Numbered from the stretch's first letter, positions 1 to 9,316 are shown. The stretch: 64,000 nucleotides of DNA from Bacillus sp. cl95 (GCF_900115925.1 NZ_FOYF01000008.1:1-64000), one strand, 5' to 3'. A program made the numbers and translations. The notes: generated by a model not told the origin, from the letters alone.

Positions 1-1117
1 GGGAGTAAATTCAGTTTCCTTCTATTCAGTAGATAACGCTGGAAACAAGGAAGAAGTTCAGAATGTTGAAGTGAAAGTAGACAAGACAGCACCAGAAACA
101 AAGTCAGACGCACCGACTACATGGGTAAAAGAAGCTGATGTAACTCTAACGGCTACTGATGCACAAAGTGGAGTAGCAAAAACATTCTATTCACTAAACG
201 GATCAGAGTTCAAAGAAGGAACGACTCTATCGGTAGGTGAAGAAGGTATAAATCACGTTTCTTTCTATTCAGTAGATAACGCTGGCAATAAAGAAGAAAC
301 TCAGATAGTTGAAATAAAAGTAGACAAGACAGTACCAGAAACAAAATCAGACGTTCCTGCATCGTGGGTGAAAGAAGATGTTACTGTGAAATTAACACCT
401 TCTGATTCTCAAAGCGGGATTGCTAAAACGTATTACACTATTGATGGGTCTGACTTAATAGACGGCACTAGCTTTACCCTTTCACAAGAGGGAATTCATG
501 ACATTACTTATTACACTGTCGATAAGGCCGGTAATATTGAAGCAACTAAGACAGCTCAGGTGAAGATTGATAAAACAGCTCCAACTATTTTTGCTAATTT
601 TAATGCGGAGTATGAACTTGGATCAACTTTGAATCTAACTTATTCTGCACAAGATAACCTTTCAGGGATTGTAAAGGAAGAAGTCATTTTCAATGGTAAG
701 AAATACAAGAACGGAGATACAGTTACATTCTATCAACCAGGTGAATACACACTTTCGATCAAAACGACTGATGCAGCTGGATTAACTACAATTATTGAAA
801 AGACTTTTGTCGTTTACATCCTTATTCAGTTAGATGTTTTACCTAAAGTTATTCACGGTAATAAAGGGATTTTCGGCGTTTTAGCAACATTACCTAAAGG
901 ATATTGCTCAACTTTCGATATCTCTACAGTTACATTAAACGGAATTCAGTTCACATCAAAAAATTGGGGACTTCAAAAACTTGGCGAATTCGGCTTATTC
1001 AAATTCGAAAGAGAAGATTTTGAATGGAATCCTGGCTATGTTGAACTAGAATTGCGTGGCAAACTAAGCAATGGCTACGTGTTTGTTGGAAAAACAAATG
1101 CTTTAGTAAAAAGATAA
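1..1117 (+). CDS. Surface protein with OmpL47-like/Ig-like repeats (5' end outside window)
   Basis: The frame is open from base 2, so this is the C-terminal part of a longer protein. It holds repeated units of about 85 residues, each with a pattern like DKTAPETKSD, WVKE, DAQSGVAKT(F/Y)YS(L/I)(N/D)G and Y(S/T)VD(N/K)AGN. This resembles the OmpL47-type beta domain found in tandem in secreted Gram-positive proteins. Two full units and a partial one are visible, followed by an Ig-like unit (about residues 170-250 of the visible part) and a C-terminal domain of about 100 residues that I do not recognise. No LPXTG motif or membrane anchor is visible at the C-terminus. An extracellular adhesive or structural role is inferred. 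It lies just upstream of flaG, where B. subtilis has hag. Confidence 0.75.
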   Translation, partial: GVNSVSFYSVDNAGNKEEVQNVEVKVDKTAPETKSDAPTTWVKEADVTLTATDAQSGVAKTFYSLNGSEFKEGTTLSVGEEGINHVSFYSVDNAGNKEETQIVEIKVDKTVPETKSDVPASWVKEDVTVKLTPSDSQSGIAKTYYTIDGSDLIDGTSFTLSQEGIHDITYYTVDKAGNIEATKTAQVKIDKTAPTIFANFNAEYELGSTLNLTYSAQDNLSGIVKEEVIFNGKKYKNGDTVTFYQPGEYTLSIKTTDAAGLTTIIEKTFVVYILIQLDVLPKVIHGNKGIFGVLATLPKGYCSTFDISTVTLNGIQFTSKNWGLQKLGEFGLFKFEREDFEWNPGYVELELRGKLSNGYVFVGKTNALVKR

Positions 1118-1143
1118 TTACTCGATTTTCAATCTAATTTATG

Positions 1144-1188
1144 AAAGCATGTGAGCCATTTAATTATTGATGGAACACATGCTTTTTT
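1144..1188 (+). terminator. Rho-independent terminator
   Basis: A 10-bp stem, AAAGCATGTG with CACATGCTTT, is followed by a T run. It ends the repeat-protein gene before the flagellar promoter. Confidence 0.85.
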
Positions 1189-1254
1189 ACTGTGGATTTT
1201 TATCGACTCTTTCCTTAATCCTTAATGGTTTCTAAAAAAAGTTAGTATGTTTCC

Positions 1255-1281
1255 TAAAAATCCATCCGGAAAATCCGATAT
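1255..1281 (+). promoter_or_regulatory. SigD-type (flagellar) promoter for flaG-fliD-fliS-fliT
   Basis: TAAA at 1255-1258, a 15-nt spacer, then TCCGATAT ending at 1281. The known SigD consensus is TAAA, about 15 nt, GCCGATAT, so only one position differs. It lies 35 bp upstream of the flaG start at 1316 and rules out the longer frame that opens at 1247. Confidence 0.85.
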
Positions 1282-1315
1282 TAATATTAAGACAAAGATT
1301 ATGGAGGAAATGAGA

Positions 1316-1678
1316 ATGATTGAAAGAGTTTCAACAGGTCATTTTCCCTCACCGCAAAGAACAAGCAACCAAATAGAAAATACAACTGGTGGGCAAGAAA
1401 TAAAAATCGGTGAAGTACCAATTGAATTAATGAAAGAAAGGGATATTACCTTTCCTAAAGCAAAGATTGAAGAAGTCGTTCAAGGGATGAATAAGTTTCT
1501 TGAGCCGACCCATACTTCTCTGAAATTTCAGTTTCATGAAAAGTTGAATGAATATTACGTAACTATCGTTGATGATAAAACTGAGGAAATAGTTAGAGAA
1601 ATTCCCCCAAAGAAGCTACTTGACATGTATGCAGCTATGACTGAGTTTGTAGGATTATTTGTTGACAAGAAAATATAA
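1316..1678 (+). CDS. flaG: Flagellar protein FlaG
   Basis: A FlaG-family protein of 120 residues (B. subtilis YvyC is about the same size), first gene of a flagellar filament-cap operon. The body carries the FlaG core: a variable N-terminus followed by residues ending in LKFQFHEKLNEYYVTIVDD and IVREIPPKKLLDMYAAM. FlaG proteins influence filament length; the biochemistry is not settled. I chose ATG 1316 because GGAGG lies 8 nt upstream and the SigD-type promoter falls inside the longer frame. fliD follows after 17 nt. Confidence 0.9.
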   Translation: MIERVSTGHFPSPQRTSNQIENTTGGQEIKIGEVPIELMKERDITFPKAKIEEVVQGMNKFLEPTHTSLKFQFHEKLNEYYVTIVDDKTEEIVREIPPKKLLDMYAAMTEFVGLFVDKKI

Positions 1679-1695
1679 AGGAGTGAAGACTGTAA

Positions 1696-3231
1696 ATGAG
1701 AATAGGTGGACTAGCCAGCGGAATGGACACTGAACAAATAATCAGTGACTTAATGAAAGCAGAAAGAATTCCTTTAGATAAACTTCACCAAAAGAAACAG
1801 TTGTTTGAATGGCAGCGTGATGATTATAGGAGCATGAATAAAACTCTCGCTGATTACGATAATTTTATTTTTGATGGAGTTTTTAAACAATCTACTTTTA
1901 CTAAAAAGAATATAGCTTCTTCAAATGAAGCAGAAGTGGCTATTAAGAATATCAATTCAACCTCAAATCAAACTTCAACCATTAAAGTCGAAAGTTTAGC
2001 ACAGTCTGCCTATTTGACTGGTACCGGCGACGTTCGTGGAGATGTAAGTTTTGACCCCAATGGTTTGCTAATTGACCAGCGAACAAAACTTGGTGCTAAC
2101 TTCGTTTCTGATACTTTTACCATTCAGTCTATCGGACCGGATGGAACAATGGGAACGGCGATAACTTTTACAATCGATCCCTCAAAGGATTCACTAAACT
2201 CTATTATAAACAGAATTAATGACTCTGAAGCAGGAGTTACTGCGTTTTATGATAATCAAACTGGACGATTTTCACTGACTGCCAAGAATACTGGAGATGT
2301 GAAAAATTCTGATGAAATTATTATTTCAGGGGATTTCTTAACTGGGTCTTTGAAATTACCAACTGATTTTTCAACTGCAGGGCCAGCTAATTCACGAGTT
2401 GGGACAGATGCGAAATTTATGATTAATGGTCTAAGTACAACTCGTTCATCTAATACTTTTCAGATTAATGGTTTTGAATACAATATAAAAGCAGCCTCAA
2501 ATACAGACATCCGGATCTCATCTTCAACTGATACGGATACAATATTCAATTCCGTAAAAGAATTTGTTAACAAATACAATGAAACAATTGACACCCTTAA
2601 TAAAAAAGTACATGAAGAACGATATCGGAAGTATCATCCGCTTACAGATAAAGAAAAAGAAGCGATGAGTGAAAAGCAAGTTGAATTATGGGAAGAAAAA
2701 TCCAAAAGCGGTATGCTTAAGAATGATTCCATCCTTGTAGGAAGCTTGAATCAAATGCGCTCTGATCTATATGCAAGGTTAGGTAATGATACTGATGATA
2801 TTAATGATAGTTATGATCAACTGTCTGAGATTGGAATTAAGACATCTACTTATTCTGATAGAGGGAAATTAATCATTGATGAATCCAAGTTACGTGATGC
2901 TATTTCTAAAGATCCAAATGCTGTATATAAACTTTTTAATAATGATGGACCTACTTTTGATTCACAAGGAGTGGCAAGAAGGCTTCGAGCAACAATAAAG
3001 AATACGATTGAAAAAGTTGAAGAACGGGCTGGAAATCCTTCTAGAGTAAGTAGTCAATACACTATAGGGAAAAATATTCTTTCTGTTGATAAACAAATCA
3101 ACTCTTTTGAGGATAGGCTCGTAAAAGTTGAAAATCGCTACTGGCGTCAATTTACAGCAATGGAGAAAGCCCTGCAAAAGGCTAATTCCCAATCATCATA
3201 TCTAACGCAGCAGTTCAGCGGAGGCATGTAA
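1696..3231 (+). CDS. fliD: Flagellar filament cap protein FliD (HAP2)
   Basis: FliD forms the pentameric cap on the growing filament and guides folding of exported flagellin. The 511-residue protein has the typical N-terminus MRIGGLASGMDTEQII, a coiled-coil N-terminal D0 segment, a central variable region (about residues 70-260) and a C-terminal FliD_C region with long helices ending in ANSQSSYLTQQFSGGM. An AAAGGAG ribosome site precedes the ATG. It is flanked by flaG and fliS in the usual order of a SigD-dependent late operon. Export through the flagellar type III system needs no cleavable signal, and none is seen. Confidence 0.97.
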   Translation: MRIGGLASGMDTEQIISDLMKAERIPLDKLHQKKQLFEWQRDDYRSMNKTLADYDNFIFDGVFKQSTFTKKNIASSNEAEVAIKNINSTSNQTSTIKVESLAQSAYLTGTGDVRGDVSFDPNGLLIDQRTKLGANFVSDTFTIQSIGPDGTMGTAITFTIDPSKDSLNSIINRINDSEAGVTAFYDNQTGRFSLTAKNTGDVKNSDEIIISGDFLTGSLKLPTDFSTAGPANSRVGTDAKFMINGLSTTRSSNTFQINGFEYNIKAASNTDIRISSSTDTDTIFNSVKEFVNKYNETIDTLNKKVHEERYRKYHPLTDKEKEAMSEKQVELWEEKSKSGMLKNDSILVGSLNQMRSDLYARLGNDTDDINDSYDQLSEIGIKTSTYSDRGKLIIDESKLRDAISKDPNAVYKLFNNDGPTFDSQGVARRLRATIKNTIEKVEERAGNPSRVSSQYTIGKNILSVDKQINSFEDRLVKVENRYWRQFTAMEKALQKANSQSSYLTQQFSGGM

Positions 3232-3249
3232 TACAAAAGGAGTGTCAAA

Positions 3250-3651
3250 ATGGCTATCACCAATCCGTACCAATCGTATCAACAAAACTCTGTAAATACA
3301 GCAACTCCTGGTGAGTTAACGTTGATGTTATACAATGGGTGCTTAAAGTTCATTCATATTGCCAAGAAGGCGATTGAAAATAAGAATATACAAGAGAAGA
3401 ATACTAATATCCAAAAGGCTCAGAAGATTGTTTCTGAACTGATGGTTACTCTTAACCATAATGTTGAGATTTCTAAGGATTTGCTTTCTTTGTACGATTA
3501 TATGAATCGTCGTCTGATTGAAGCGAACATCAAGAATGATATTGCGATCCTCAATGAAGTCGAAGAACTCGTAACTGAATTCCGTGATACTTGGAAGCAA
3601 GCAATTCAGCTTAACCGCCAGAAGCAATACACACAAGGTGGACAAGCGTAA
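3250..3651 (+). CDS. fliS: Flagellin export chaperone FliS
   Basis: A helical 133-residue protein that binds the C-terminus of newly made flagellin and keeps it unfolded for export. The N-terminus (NPYQSYQQNSVNTATPGELTL) and LMLYNGCLKFIHIAKKAI are family hallmarks. The ribosome site AAAGGAG lies upstream. Its TAA overlaps the start of fliT by one base (TAATG), implying translational coupling. Confidence 0.97.
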   Translation: MAITNPYQSYQQNSVNTATPGELTLMLYNGCLKFIHIAKKAIENKNIQEKNTNIQKAQKIVSELMVTLNHNVEISKDLLSLYDYMNRRLIEANIKNDIAILNEVEELVTEFRDTWKQAIQLNRQKQYTQGGQA

Positions 3652-3992
3652 TGAGTGCTCTTAAGCAATATTATGAGTGCACAGTTGAACTCGTTACGTT
3701 GCTTCAATCTAATATAGACCGTGACGAGAAAACCGATCAGGTCGAAAAGGCGCTTGAAAAACGTTCTGAATTGATTAAAGATATCCAAGGCCCTTATTCA
3801 GATGAAGAAAAGGAATTGGGTAAACAGCTTCTTCAACTGGAAGAAACGCTTGCGAGTCTTTTAGCAAAAGAGAAGTTGGAGATTCAGAAGAATATTAAGG
3901 ATCTTAAAGTGAAAAAAGCTTCCAACACAAAATATGTGAATCCTTATCAAAATCTTTCCACAGACGGAATGTTTTACGATAAGAAAAAATAA
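3651..3992 (+). CDS. fliT: Flagellar protein FliT
   Basis: A small 113-residue, charged, helical protein, last in the operon. In Bacillus, FliT is a weakly conserved chaperone partner of FliD. Identification rests mainly on position (immediately after fliS, 1-nt overlap), size and predicted coiled coil (QVEKALEKRSELIKDIQ, KQLLQLEETLASLLAKEK). Sequence similarity within this family is low. A terminator follows at 4021. Confidence 0.8.
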   Translation: MSALKQYYECTVELVTLLQSNIDRDEKTDQVEKALEKRSELIKDIQGPYSDEEKELGKQLLQLEETLASLLAKEKLEIQKNIKDLKVKKASNTKYVNPYQNLSTDGMFYDKKK

Positions 3993-3994
3993 AT

Positions 3995-4013
3995 ATTAAT
4001 CAAACGTTTGTTT
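3995..4013. repeat. Palindromic motif ATTAATCAAACGTTTGTTT, copy 1
   Basis: The 10-bp palindrome CAAACGTTTG sits in a 19-bp stretch that recurs downstream of hpf at about 4831-4849. The two copies bracket hpf. The shape resembles a TetR-family operator but no regulator is known here. Confidence 0.4.
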
Positions 4014-4020
4014 GAAATCG

Positions 4021-4054
4021 AAACCGCCATTTTAATACGATTTGGCGGTTTTTT
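4021..4054 (+). terminator. Terminator of the flaG-fliT operon
   Basis: AAACCGCCA pairs with TGGCGGTTT around a 13-nt loop, followed by TTTT. Confidence 0.9.
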
Positions 4055-4144
4055 GCACCATTTCTAAAATGTTTTAATCCATGTTCAAACCCTATCACGA
4101 TAAGGTTTTCAAGTGTGTCATTAAATCGACAAAATTAATCAAAA

Positions 4145-4170
4145 GTTTTAGCAGGATTATGATAGGGTAA
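4145..4170 (+). promoter_or_regulatory. SigB-type promoter for hpf
   Basis: GTTTTA at 4145-4150, 14-nt spacer, GGGTAA at 4165-4170. This is close to the SigB consensus GTTTAA, 13-15 nt, GGGTAT. B. subtilis hpf (yvyD) is a known SigB/SigH target, which agrees. Confidence 0.7.
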
Positions 4171-4215
4171 AATAGAAATGTATTTACATAGTCTTAACAT
4201 AAAGGAGGAGTTCAC

Positions 4216-4767
4216 ATGAATTACAACATTCGTGGTGAAAACTTAGAAGTAACTCCAGCAATTAGAGAGTACGTTGAGAAGAAGATTTCAAAATTGGAGC
4301 GTTATTTCACAGAAACACCTGAGGCTAACGTAAATGTTAACTTAAAGGTGTTCCAAGATAAAACGTCTAAAGTTGAAGTGACCATTCCAATGCCGAACCT
4401 AGTGTTACGTGCAGAGGAATCTCATGAAGATATGTATGCTGCTGTTGATTTGATTACCGATAAGTTGGAACGTCAAATCCGTAAGCACAAAACGAAGGTT
4501 AACCGCAAGTTCCGCGAAAAAGGCGACTTCGTTGCTATGTTTAAGACACAAGAGGTTTCTGAACTTCCAGATCTAGATGACGAAGAAGATTTAGAAGTCG
4601 TTCGTACGAAGCGTTTTGATTTGAAGCCGATGGACAGTGAAGAAGCGATCCTGCAAATGAACATGCTTGGTCACAACTTCTACGTGTTCACTAACGCTGA
4701 ATCTAACCGCACAAACGTTGTTTACAAGCGTAACGATGGCCGCTATGGCTTAATCGAAGCTCAATAA
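4216..4767 (+). CDS. hpf: Long-form ribosome hibernation promoting factor
   Basis: HPF dimerises 70S ribosomes into inactive 100S particles in stationary phase and stress. The 183-residue length marks the long form. The N-terminal S30AE/HPF domain (about residues 1-105; NYNIRGENLEVTPAIREYV) binds the 30S decoding centre. The C-terminal dimerisation domain (about 125-183; IVRTKRF-like VVRTKRFDLKPMDSEEAI) links two ribosomes. The ribosome site AAAGGAGGAG is strong. A SigB-like promoter lies upstream and a terminator follows directly. Confidence 0.96.
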   Translation: MNYNIRGENLEVTPAIREYVEKKISKLERYFTETPEANVNVNLKVFQDKTSKVEVTIPMPNLVLRAEESHEDMYAAVDLITDKLERQIRKHKTKVNRKFREKGDFVAMFKTQEVSELPDLDDEEDLEVVRTKRFDLKPMDSEEAILQMNMLGHNFYVFTNAESNRTNVVYKRNDGRYGLIEAQ

Positions 4768-4776
4768 TGAATGTTG

Positions 4777-4807
4777 ACGCAGCCTTGGTTTCAGGGCTGC
4801 GTTTTTC
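4777..4807 (+). terminator. Terminator of hpf
   Basis: Stem ACGCAGCC with GGCTGCGT (4777-4784 and 4795-4802), then TTTTC. Confidence 0.88.
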
Positions 4808-4830
4808 TTTTAACATGAGAGAAAGAACTA

Positions 4831-4849
4831 TTAATCAAACGTTTGTTTA
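4831..4849. repeat. Palindromic motif ATTAATCAAACGTTTGTTT, copy 2
   Basis: Repeats the motif at 3995-4013 almost exactly, this time between the hpf terminator and the secA promoter. Confidence 0.4.
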
Positions 4850-4906
4850 AACACCAACGTCTGTGAATTCTTTAAACAAGATAATTAGCTGTCCGATTTA
4901 CATAAG

Positions 4907-4935
4907 TTGTCACGCTATTGAGGAAATGGTAAGAT
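4907..4935 (+). promoter_or_regulatory. SigA-type promoter upstream of secA
   Basis: TTGTCA (4907-4912), 17-nt spacer, TAAGAT (4930-4935). It lies about 290 bp before secA; the non-coding element at 5023-5202 sits between promoter and gene, so the secA leader would contain that element. Confidence 0.6.
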
Positions 4936-5022
4936 GAAGAGGGAAAAAGACGAATATAAATAGAAGGATTTTGCGTGTTTGAAGCGAATCTTTTTAAGTT
5001 AACAGACACCAATTTACTCTAT

Positions 5023-5202
5023 GGCTTTTTCAATTTGCACCTAGTTGATTGGAACGAAAGTCAGAAGACTCCTGCGGGATGAAAGGGACAGGGAAGACCC
5101 CGCAGGCGCATTGCGCCGAGGAGGCTTCCGGACCGCCCGCGGAAAGCGAATGCCTGTAGTGGAAATCAACATTCCAATTAACAATGCGATTTGAAAAAAG
5201 CC
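5023..5202. mobile_element. MITE-like element, GGCTTTTTCAA ends
   Basis: A 180-bp non-coding element. Its ends are imperfect inverted repeats: GGCTTTTTCAATTTGC on the left and the reverse complement of GCGATTTGAAAAAAGCC on the right. Flanks TACTCTAT and TACATAAA match at 5 of 8 positions, consistent with a decayed 8-bp target duplication. The interior carries the complementary words CTCCTGCGGG and CCCCGCAGG and the string GAGGAGGCT, shared with the elements at 7843-8026 and 46889-47188. Confidence 0.6.
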
Positions 5203-5223
5203 TACATAAAAGGAGCGTTTTGA

Positions 5224-7737
5224 ATGCTTGGGATTTTGAATAAAGTATTTGATCCAAATAAGCGCGAGCTGAAAAAATTAACTAAGCTTGCCGAAGAAAT
5301 AGATGCATTGGCTGCTTCAACGGAAAAGTTGAGTGATGATGAACTTCGTCAAAAGACGGAAGAATTTAAAGCTCGTTTCCAAAAAGGCGAAACGCTTGAT
5401 GATTTACTTGTAGAAGCATTTGCGGTTGTCCGTGAAGGGGCAAAACGTGTGCTTGGCTTGTATCCATACCCGGTTCAGCTTATGGGTGGTATCTCTCTTC
5501 ATGAGGGTAATATCTCTGAGATGAAGACAGGGGAAGGTAAAACACTTACTGCGACTATGCCGGTTTATTTGAATGCTATTTCAGGAAAAGGTGTTCACGT
5601 AATCACAGTCAACGAATACTTGGCGAGCCGTGATGCGACTGAAATGGGTCGTCTATATGAGTTCCTTGGCTTGACTGTTGGTTTGAACTTAAACAGCATG
5701 AACAAGGAAGAAAAGCAGGCTGCGTACGCTGCGGACATTACATATGGTACAAATAATGAATTTGGATTCGATTATTTGCGCGATAACATGGTCCTTTATA
5801 ATAACCAAAAAGTTCAGAGACCATTATTTTACGCAGTAATCGATGAAGTTGACTCGATCTTAATTGACGAAGCACGTACTCCGTTAATCATTTCCGGGTC
5901 TGCTCAAAAATCTACTTCATTGTATATCCAAGCAAATGCGTTTGTACGTACATTGAAGCAGGAAGAAGACTATACGTACGATGAAAAAACAAAAGGCGTA
6001 CAGCTGACTGAGGAAGGGATTACGAAGGCGGAGCGCGGCTTTGGCATCGATAACCTTTTCGATATTACGCATGTTTCGTTGAATCATCATATTAACCAAG
6101 CTTTAAAGGCGCATGTGAGCATGCATCTTGATATTGATTATGTTGTTCAAGATGGCGAGATTGTCATCGTTGACCAATTTACGGGCCGTCTCATGAAGGG
6201 GCGTCGTTATAGTGACGGATTGCATCAGGCAATTGAGGCAAAAGAAGGCCTTGAAGTGCAAAATGAGAGCATGACGCTTGCGACGATCACGTTCCAGAAC
6301 TACTTCCGTATGTATGAAAAGCTTTCTGGTATGACGGGTACAGCGAAGACGGAAGAAGAGGAATTCCGCAACATTTATAATATGAATGTTATCGTTATTC
6401 CTACGAACAAGCCGATCCTCCGTGATGACCGTGCCGATTTGATTTATGCATCAATGGACGGGAAGTTCCGTGCTGTTTGTGAAGATATTGCTGAGCGTAA
6501 TGAAAAAGGACAACCAGTGCTTGTTGGTACGGTTGCGATTGAAACATCAGAATTGATTTCTCGTTATTTAACGAAAAAAGGCATTAAGCACAATGTCCTA
6601 AATGCGAAGAACCATGAGCGTGAAGCGGAAATCATCCTTAACGCTGGTCAAAAGGGTGCCGTTACGATTGCGACAAACATGGCCGGTCGTGGTACGGACA
6701 TTAAGCTTGGTGAAGGTGTTATTGAACTTGGCGGTTTGGCTGTAGTTGGTACAGAGCGTCATGAAAGCCGACGTATTGATAACCAGCTTCGTGGACGTTC
6801 TGGACGTCAAGGAGATCCAGGTGTAACGCAATTCTATCTTTCTATGGAAGATGAACTAATGCGCCGATTTGGTTCTGATAACATGAAGTCAATGATGGAG
6901 CGCCTTGGCATGGATGATTCCCAGCCAATCCAAAGTAAAATGGTATCTCGTGCCGTTGAGTCTGCCCAAAAACGAGTGGAAGGAAACAACTTCGACGCTC
7001 GTAAGCAACTATTGTCATATGATGATGTGCTTCGTCAACAACGTGAGATCATCTACAAGCAACGTAACGAAGTGCTGGATTCCGAAAACCTTCGTAGCAT
7101 TGTTGAAAGCATGATCCAATCAGTCATTGAGCGTACGGTTGAAGTCCATACGCCAAAAGGTGAGGAAGCGGAGTGGGGCTTACAAGGAATCGTGGATTAT
7201 GTTCACGGTAACCTGCTTCCTGAAGGCGACCTAGTTGTTAGCGAACTTGAAGGCAAGTCTCCTGAAGAGATGAAAGAGCTTATTTTTGCAAAAGTGATAG
7301 TTCGTTATGATGAAAAAGAAGAAATGCTTTCACCTGAACAAATGCGTGAATTTGAAAAGGTTGTTCTTCTTCGTGCGGTTGACCAAAAATGGATCGATCA
7401 TATCGATACAATGGATCAGCTTCGTCAAGGTATCCACCTTCGTGCATACGGACAAATTGATCCGCTTCGTGAATATCAACATGAAGGCTTTGCGATGTTT
7501 GAGGACATGATCACATCAATCGAAGAAGACGCTTCAAAATATGTCATGAAAGCTGAAATCCGCAACAACCTTGAGCGTCAGGAAGTAGCTAAAGGTCAAG
7601 CGGTAAATCCAAAAGACGAAGGCGGCCCTGTAAAAAAGAAGCCTACCGTTAAACAAGTGGAAATAGGCCGTAATGATCCTTGTATCTGCGGAAGCGGCAA
7701 GAAATACAAGAATTGCCACGGGATGTTAGAGAAGTAA
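5224..7737 (+). CDS. secA: Preprotein translocase ATPase SecA
   Basis: SecA drives preproteins through SecYEG by ATP hydrolysis. The 837-residue protein contains, in order: DEAD-like NBD1 with Walker A ([11 protein letters not shown], about residue 100) and [15 protein letters not shown]; the preprotein cross-linking domain; NBD2 with [10 protein letters not shown] and [13 protein letters not shown]; the helical scaffold/wing domains; and a C-terminal zinc site [14 protein letters not shown] that contacts SecB or phospholipid. The length matches the Bacillus housekeeping SecA1. ATG 5224 follows AAAGGAGCG. A terminator follows. Confidence 0.98.
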   Translation: MLGILNKVFDPNKRELKKLTKLAEEIDALAASTEKLSDDELRQKTEEFKARFQKGETLDDLLVEAFAVVREGAKRVLGLYPYPVQLMGGISLHEGNISEMKTGEGKTLTATMPVYLNAISGKGVHVITVNEYLASRDATEMGRLYEFLGLTVGLNLNSMNKEEKQAAYAADITYGTNNEFGFDYLRDNMVLYNNQKVQRPLFYAVIDEVDSILIDEARTPLIISGSAQKSTSLYIQANAFVRTLKQEEDYTYDEKTKGVQLTEEGITKAERGFGIDNLFDITHVSLNHHINQALKAHVSMHLDIDYVVQDGEIVIVDQFTGRLMKGRRYSDGLHQAIEAKEGLEVQNESMTLATITFQNYFRMYEKLSGMTGTAKTEEEEFRNIYNMNVIVIPTNKPILRDDRADLIYASMDGKFRAVCEDIAERNEKGQPVLVGTVAIETSELISRYLTKKGIKHNVLNAKNHEREAEIILNAGQKGAVTIATNMAGRGTDIKLGEGVIELGGLAVVGTERHESRRIDNQLRGRSGRQGDPGVTQFYLSMEDELMRRFGSDNMKSMMERLGMDDSQPIQSKMVSRAVESAQKRVEGNNFDARKQLLSYDDVLRQQREIIYKQRNEVLDSENLRSIVESMIQSVIERTVEVHTPKGEEAEWGLQGIVDYVHGNLLPEGDLVVSELEGKSPEEMKELIFAKVIVRYDEKEEMLSPEQMREFEKVVLLRAVDQKWIDHIDTMDQLRQGIHLRAYGQIDPLREYQHEGFAMFEDMITSIEEDASKYVMKAEIRNNLERQEVAKGQAVNPKDEGGPVKKKPTVKQVEIGRNDPCICGSGKKYKNCHGMLEK

Positions 7738-7748
7738 GACACATACGA

Positions 7749-7779
7749 GAGAGCCCAAGCTCCGGCCGGCTCTCTTTTT
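7749..7779 (+). terminator. Terminator of secA
   Basis: GAGAGCC pairs with GGCTCTC (7749-7755 and 7768-7774), then TTTTT. Confidence 0.85.
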
Positions 7780-7842
7780 GTATTGATAAGTGTCTTTGTA
7801 TGAGTTAAACGGTATAATATAGGATAACTGTACTTTTTAGAA

Positions 7843-8026
7843 AGCTATGTTAAAGAACATTGTTGATTTTCTGCACTTGTTGATTGTAGCGGAAGGCGCT
7901 TGACTCCTAGGGGATTAGCGTTACAGGCGAGACCCCGCAGGAGCGATAGCGACGAGGAGGCTCGGCGAACGCCCCCAGGAAAGCAAGCGAATGGAGCGGA
8001 AATCTACAGGCATGTTTAACAGAGCC
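7843..8026. mobile_element. MITE-like element, GGCTCTGTTAAA family, with 8-bp duplication
   Basis: A 184-bp non-coding element between secA and prfB. The left end AGCTATGTTAAAG and the right end GTTTAACAGAGCC are inverted repeats. Flanks TTTTAGAA (7835-7842) and TTTTAGAT (8027-8034) match at 7 of 8 positions. The interior shares ACCCCGCAGGAGCG and GACGAGGAGGCTCG with the elements at 5023 and 46889. Confidence 0.7.
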
Positions 8027-8055
8027 TTTTAGATAAAAAATTAGAGGTGACCGTA

Positions 8056-9154
8056 ATGGAATTATCAGAAATAAGAAATGAGCTTGAAAAAACAGCTAAA
8101 CGTTTAGCGGGTTTTAGGGGGTCTCTTTGACCTCGAAAATAAGGAAGCAAGAATTGCAGAGCTTGATGATGTCATGCTTCATCCAGATTTCTGGAATGAC
8201 CAGCAAAGCGCTCAAACGGTCATTTCTGAATCAAACGGCTTGAAGGATCAAGTTCATGAGTTTCATGAATTAAATGAGTCATTTGAAAACCTTGAACTCA
8301 CATACGAGTTAGTTAAGGAAGAAAATGATGATGAGTTGCGCGCAGAGCTTGAATCGGAGCTTGTCGCTTTGACGAATCGTTTGAATGACTACGAATTGCT
8401 TCAACTTTTAAGCGAGCCATATGATAAAAATAATGCCATTTTGGAACTTCATCCTGGTGCTGGCGGTACGGAATCGCAAGACTGGGGTTCGATGTTGCTG
8501 CGCATGTATACGCGTTGGGCAGAGAAACGCGGTTTCAAGGTGGAAACATTGGATTACCTTCCTGGAGATGAAGCGGGAATCAAAAGTGTCACTTTGGCAA
8601 TCAAGGGGCACAATGCCTACGGTTACTTGAAAGCAGAAAAAGGAGTACACCGTCTCGTTCGTATTTCACCGTTCGATTCATCAGGTCGCCGCCATACTTC
8701 GTTTGTATCTTGTGAGGTTATGCCGGAATTCAATGATGAAATCGAAATTGATATCCGTACGGAAGATTTGAAGATCGATACGTACCGTGCAAGCGGGGCC
8801 GGCGGTCAGCATATCAATACGACCGACTCCGCCGTAAGGATTACGCATTTACCTACAAACGTAGTGGTAACCTGCCAAACGGAACGTTCACAAATCAAGA
8901 ACCGTGAGCAAGCGATGAAAATGCTTAAATCGAAATTGTATCAACGTCGAATCGAAGAGCAAGAAAAAGAAATGCTTGAAATTCGTGGCGAGCAAAAGGA
9001 AATTGGCTGGGGAAGCCAAATCCGTTCGTATGTATTCCATCCGTACTCAATGGTTAAAGACCATCGTACCAACACAGAGTCTGGTAATGTGCAAGCTGTG
9101 ATGGACGGCGATCTCGATCAATTTATCGACGCATACTTGCGTTCTAAGCTATAA
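8056..9154 (+). CDS. prfB: Peptide chain release factor 2 (programmed +1 frameshift)
   Basis: RF2 ends translation at UGA and UAA. Translation starts at ATG 8056 (ribosome site AGAGGTGA), runs 24 codons to an in-frame TGA at 8128-8130, and must shift +1 at CTT-T to continue with GAC at 8129. Directly before it is the Shine-Dalgarno-like AGGGGG that stimulates the shift: the classical prfB autoregulation. The coding sequence is 8056-8127 joined to 8129-9154, giving about 365 residues. The mature protein has the GGQ hydrolysis motif ([19 protein letters not shown]) and the SPF stop-recognition tripeptide ([11 protein letters not shown]). The internal frame from 8174 alone is not the gene. Confidence 0.97.
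8116..8130 (+). promoter_or_regulatory. prfB frameshift site
   Basis: AGGGGG (8116-8121), then TCT, then CTTTGA, the shift-prone codon plus stop. Low RF2 stalls at UGA and favours the +1 shift, so RF2 controls its own level (established for prfB). Confidence 0.93.
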
Positions 9155-9161
9155 AATATAG

Positions 9162-9195
9162 AAGCCTTTGCCATCCAGTCGGCAAAGGCTTTTTT
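9162..9195 (+). terminator. Terminator of prfB
   Basis: A perfect 11-bp stem AAGCCTTTGCC/GGCAAAGGCTT with T tail. Confidence 0.93.
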
Positions 9196-9316
9196 GTATG
9201 AAATTTAATTTGCCGAAAATCTGAAGTGATTAGAAGTTTCGTTCGCAGTTGTCTTTAGAGGTAAAAGCGGGTTTTGAGTTGGTTGATTGGTTCTTTACAA
9301 AGTAACATGATAAACA

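Noticed and set aside
1247-1315. N-terminal extension of FlaG
   Set aside because: The region contains the SigD-type promoter; the ribosome site points to 1316.
8174-9154. prfB as a 326-residue gene starting at 8174
   Set aside because: The true start is 8056 with a +1 frameshift; the upstream 24 codons and shift site are intact.
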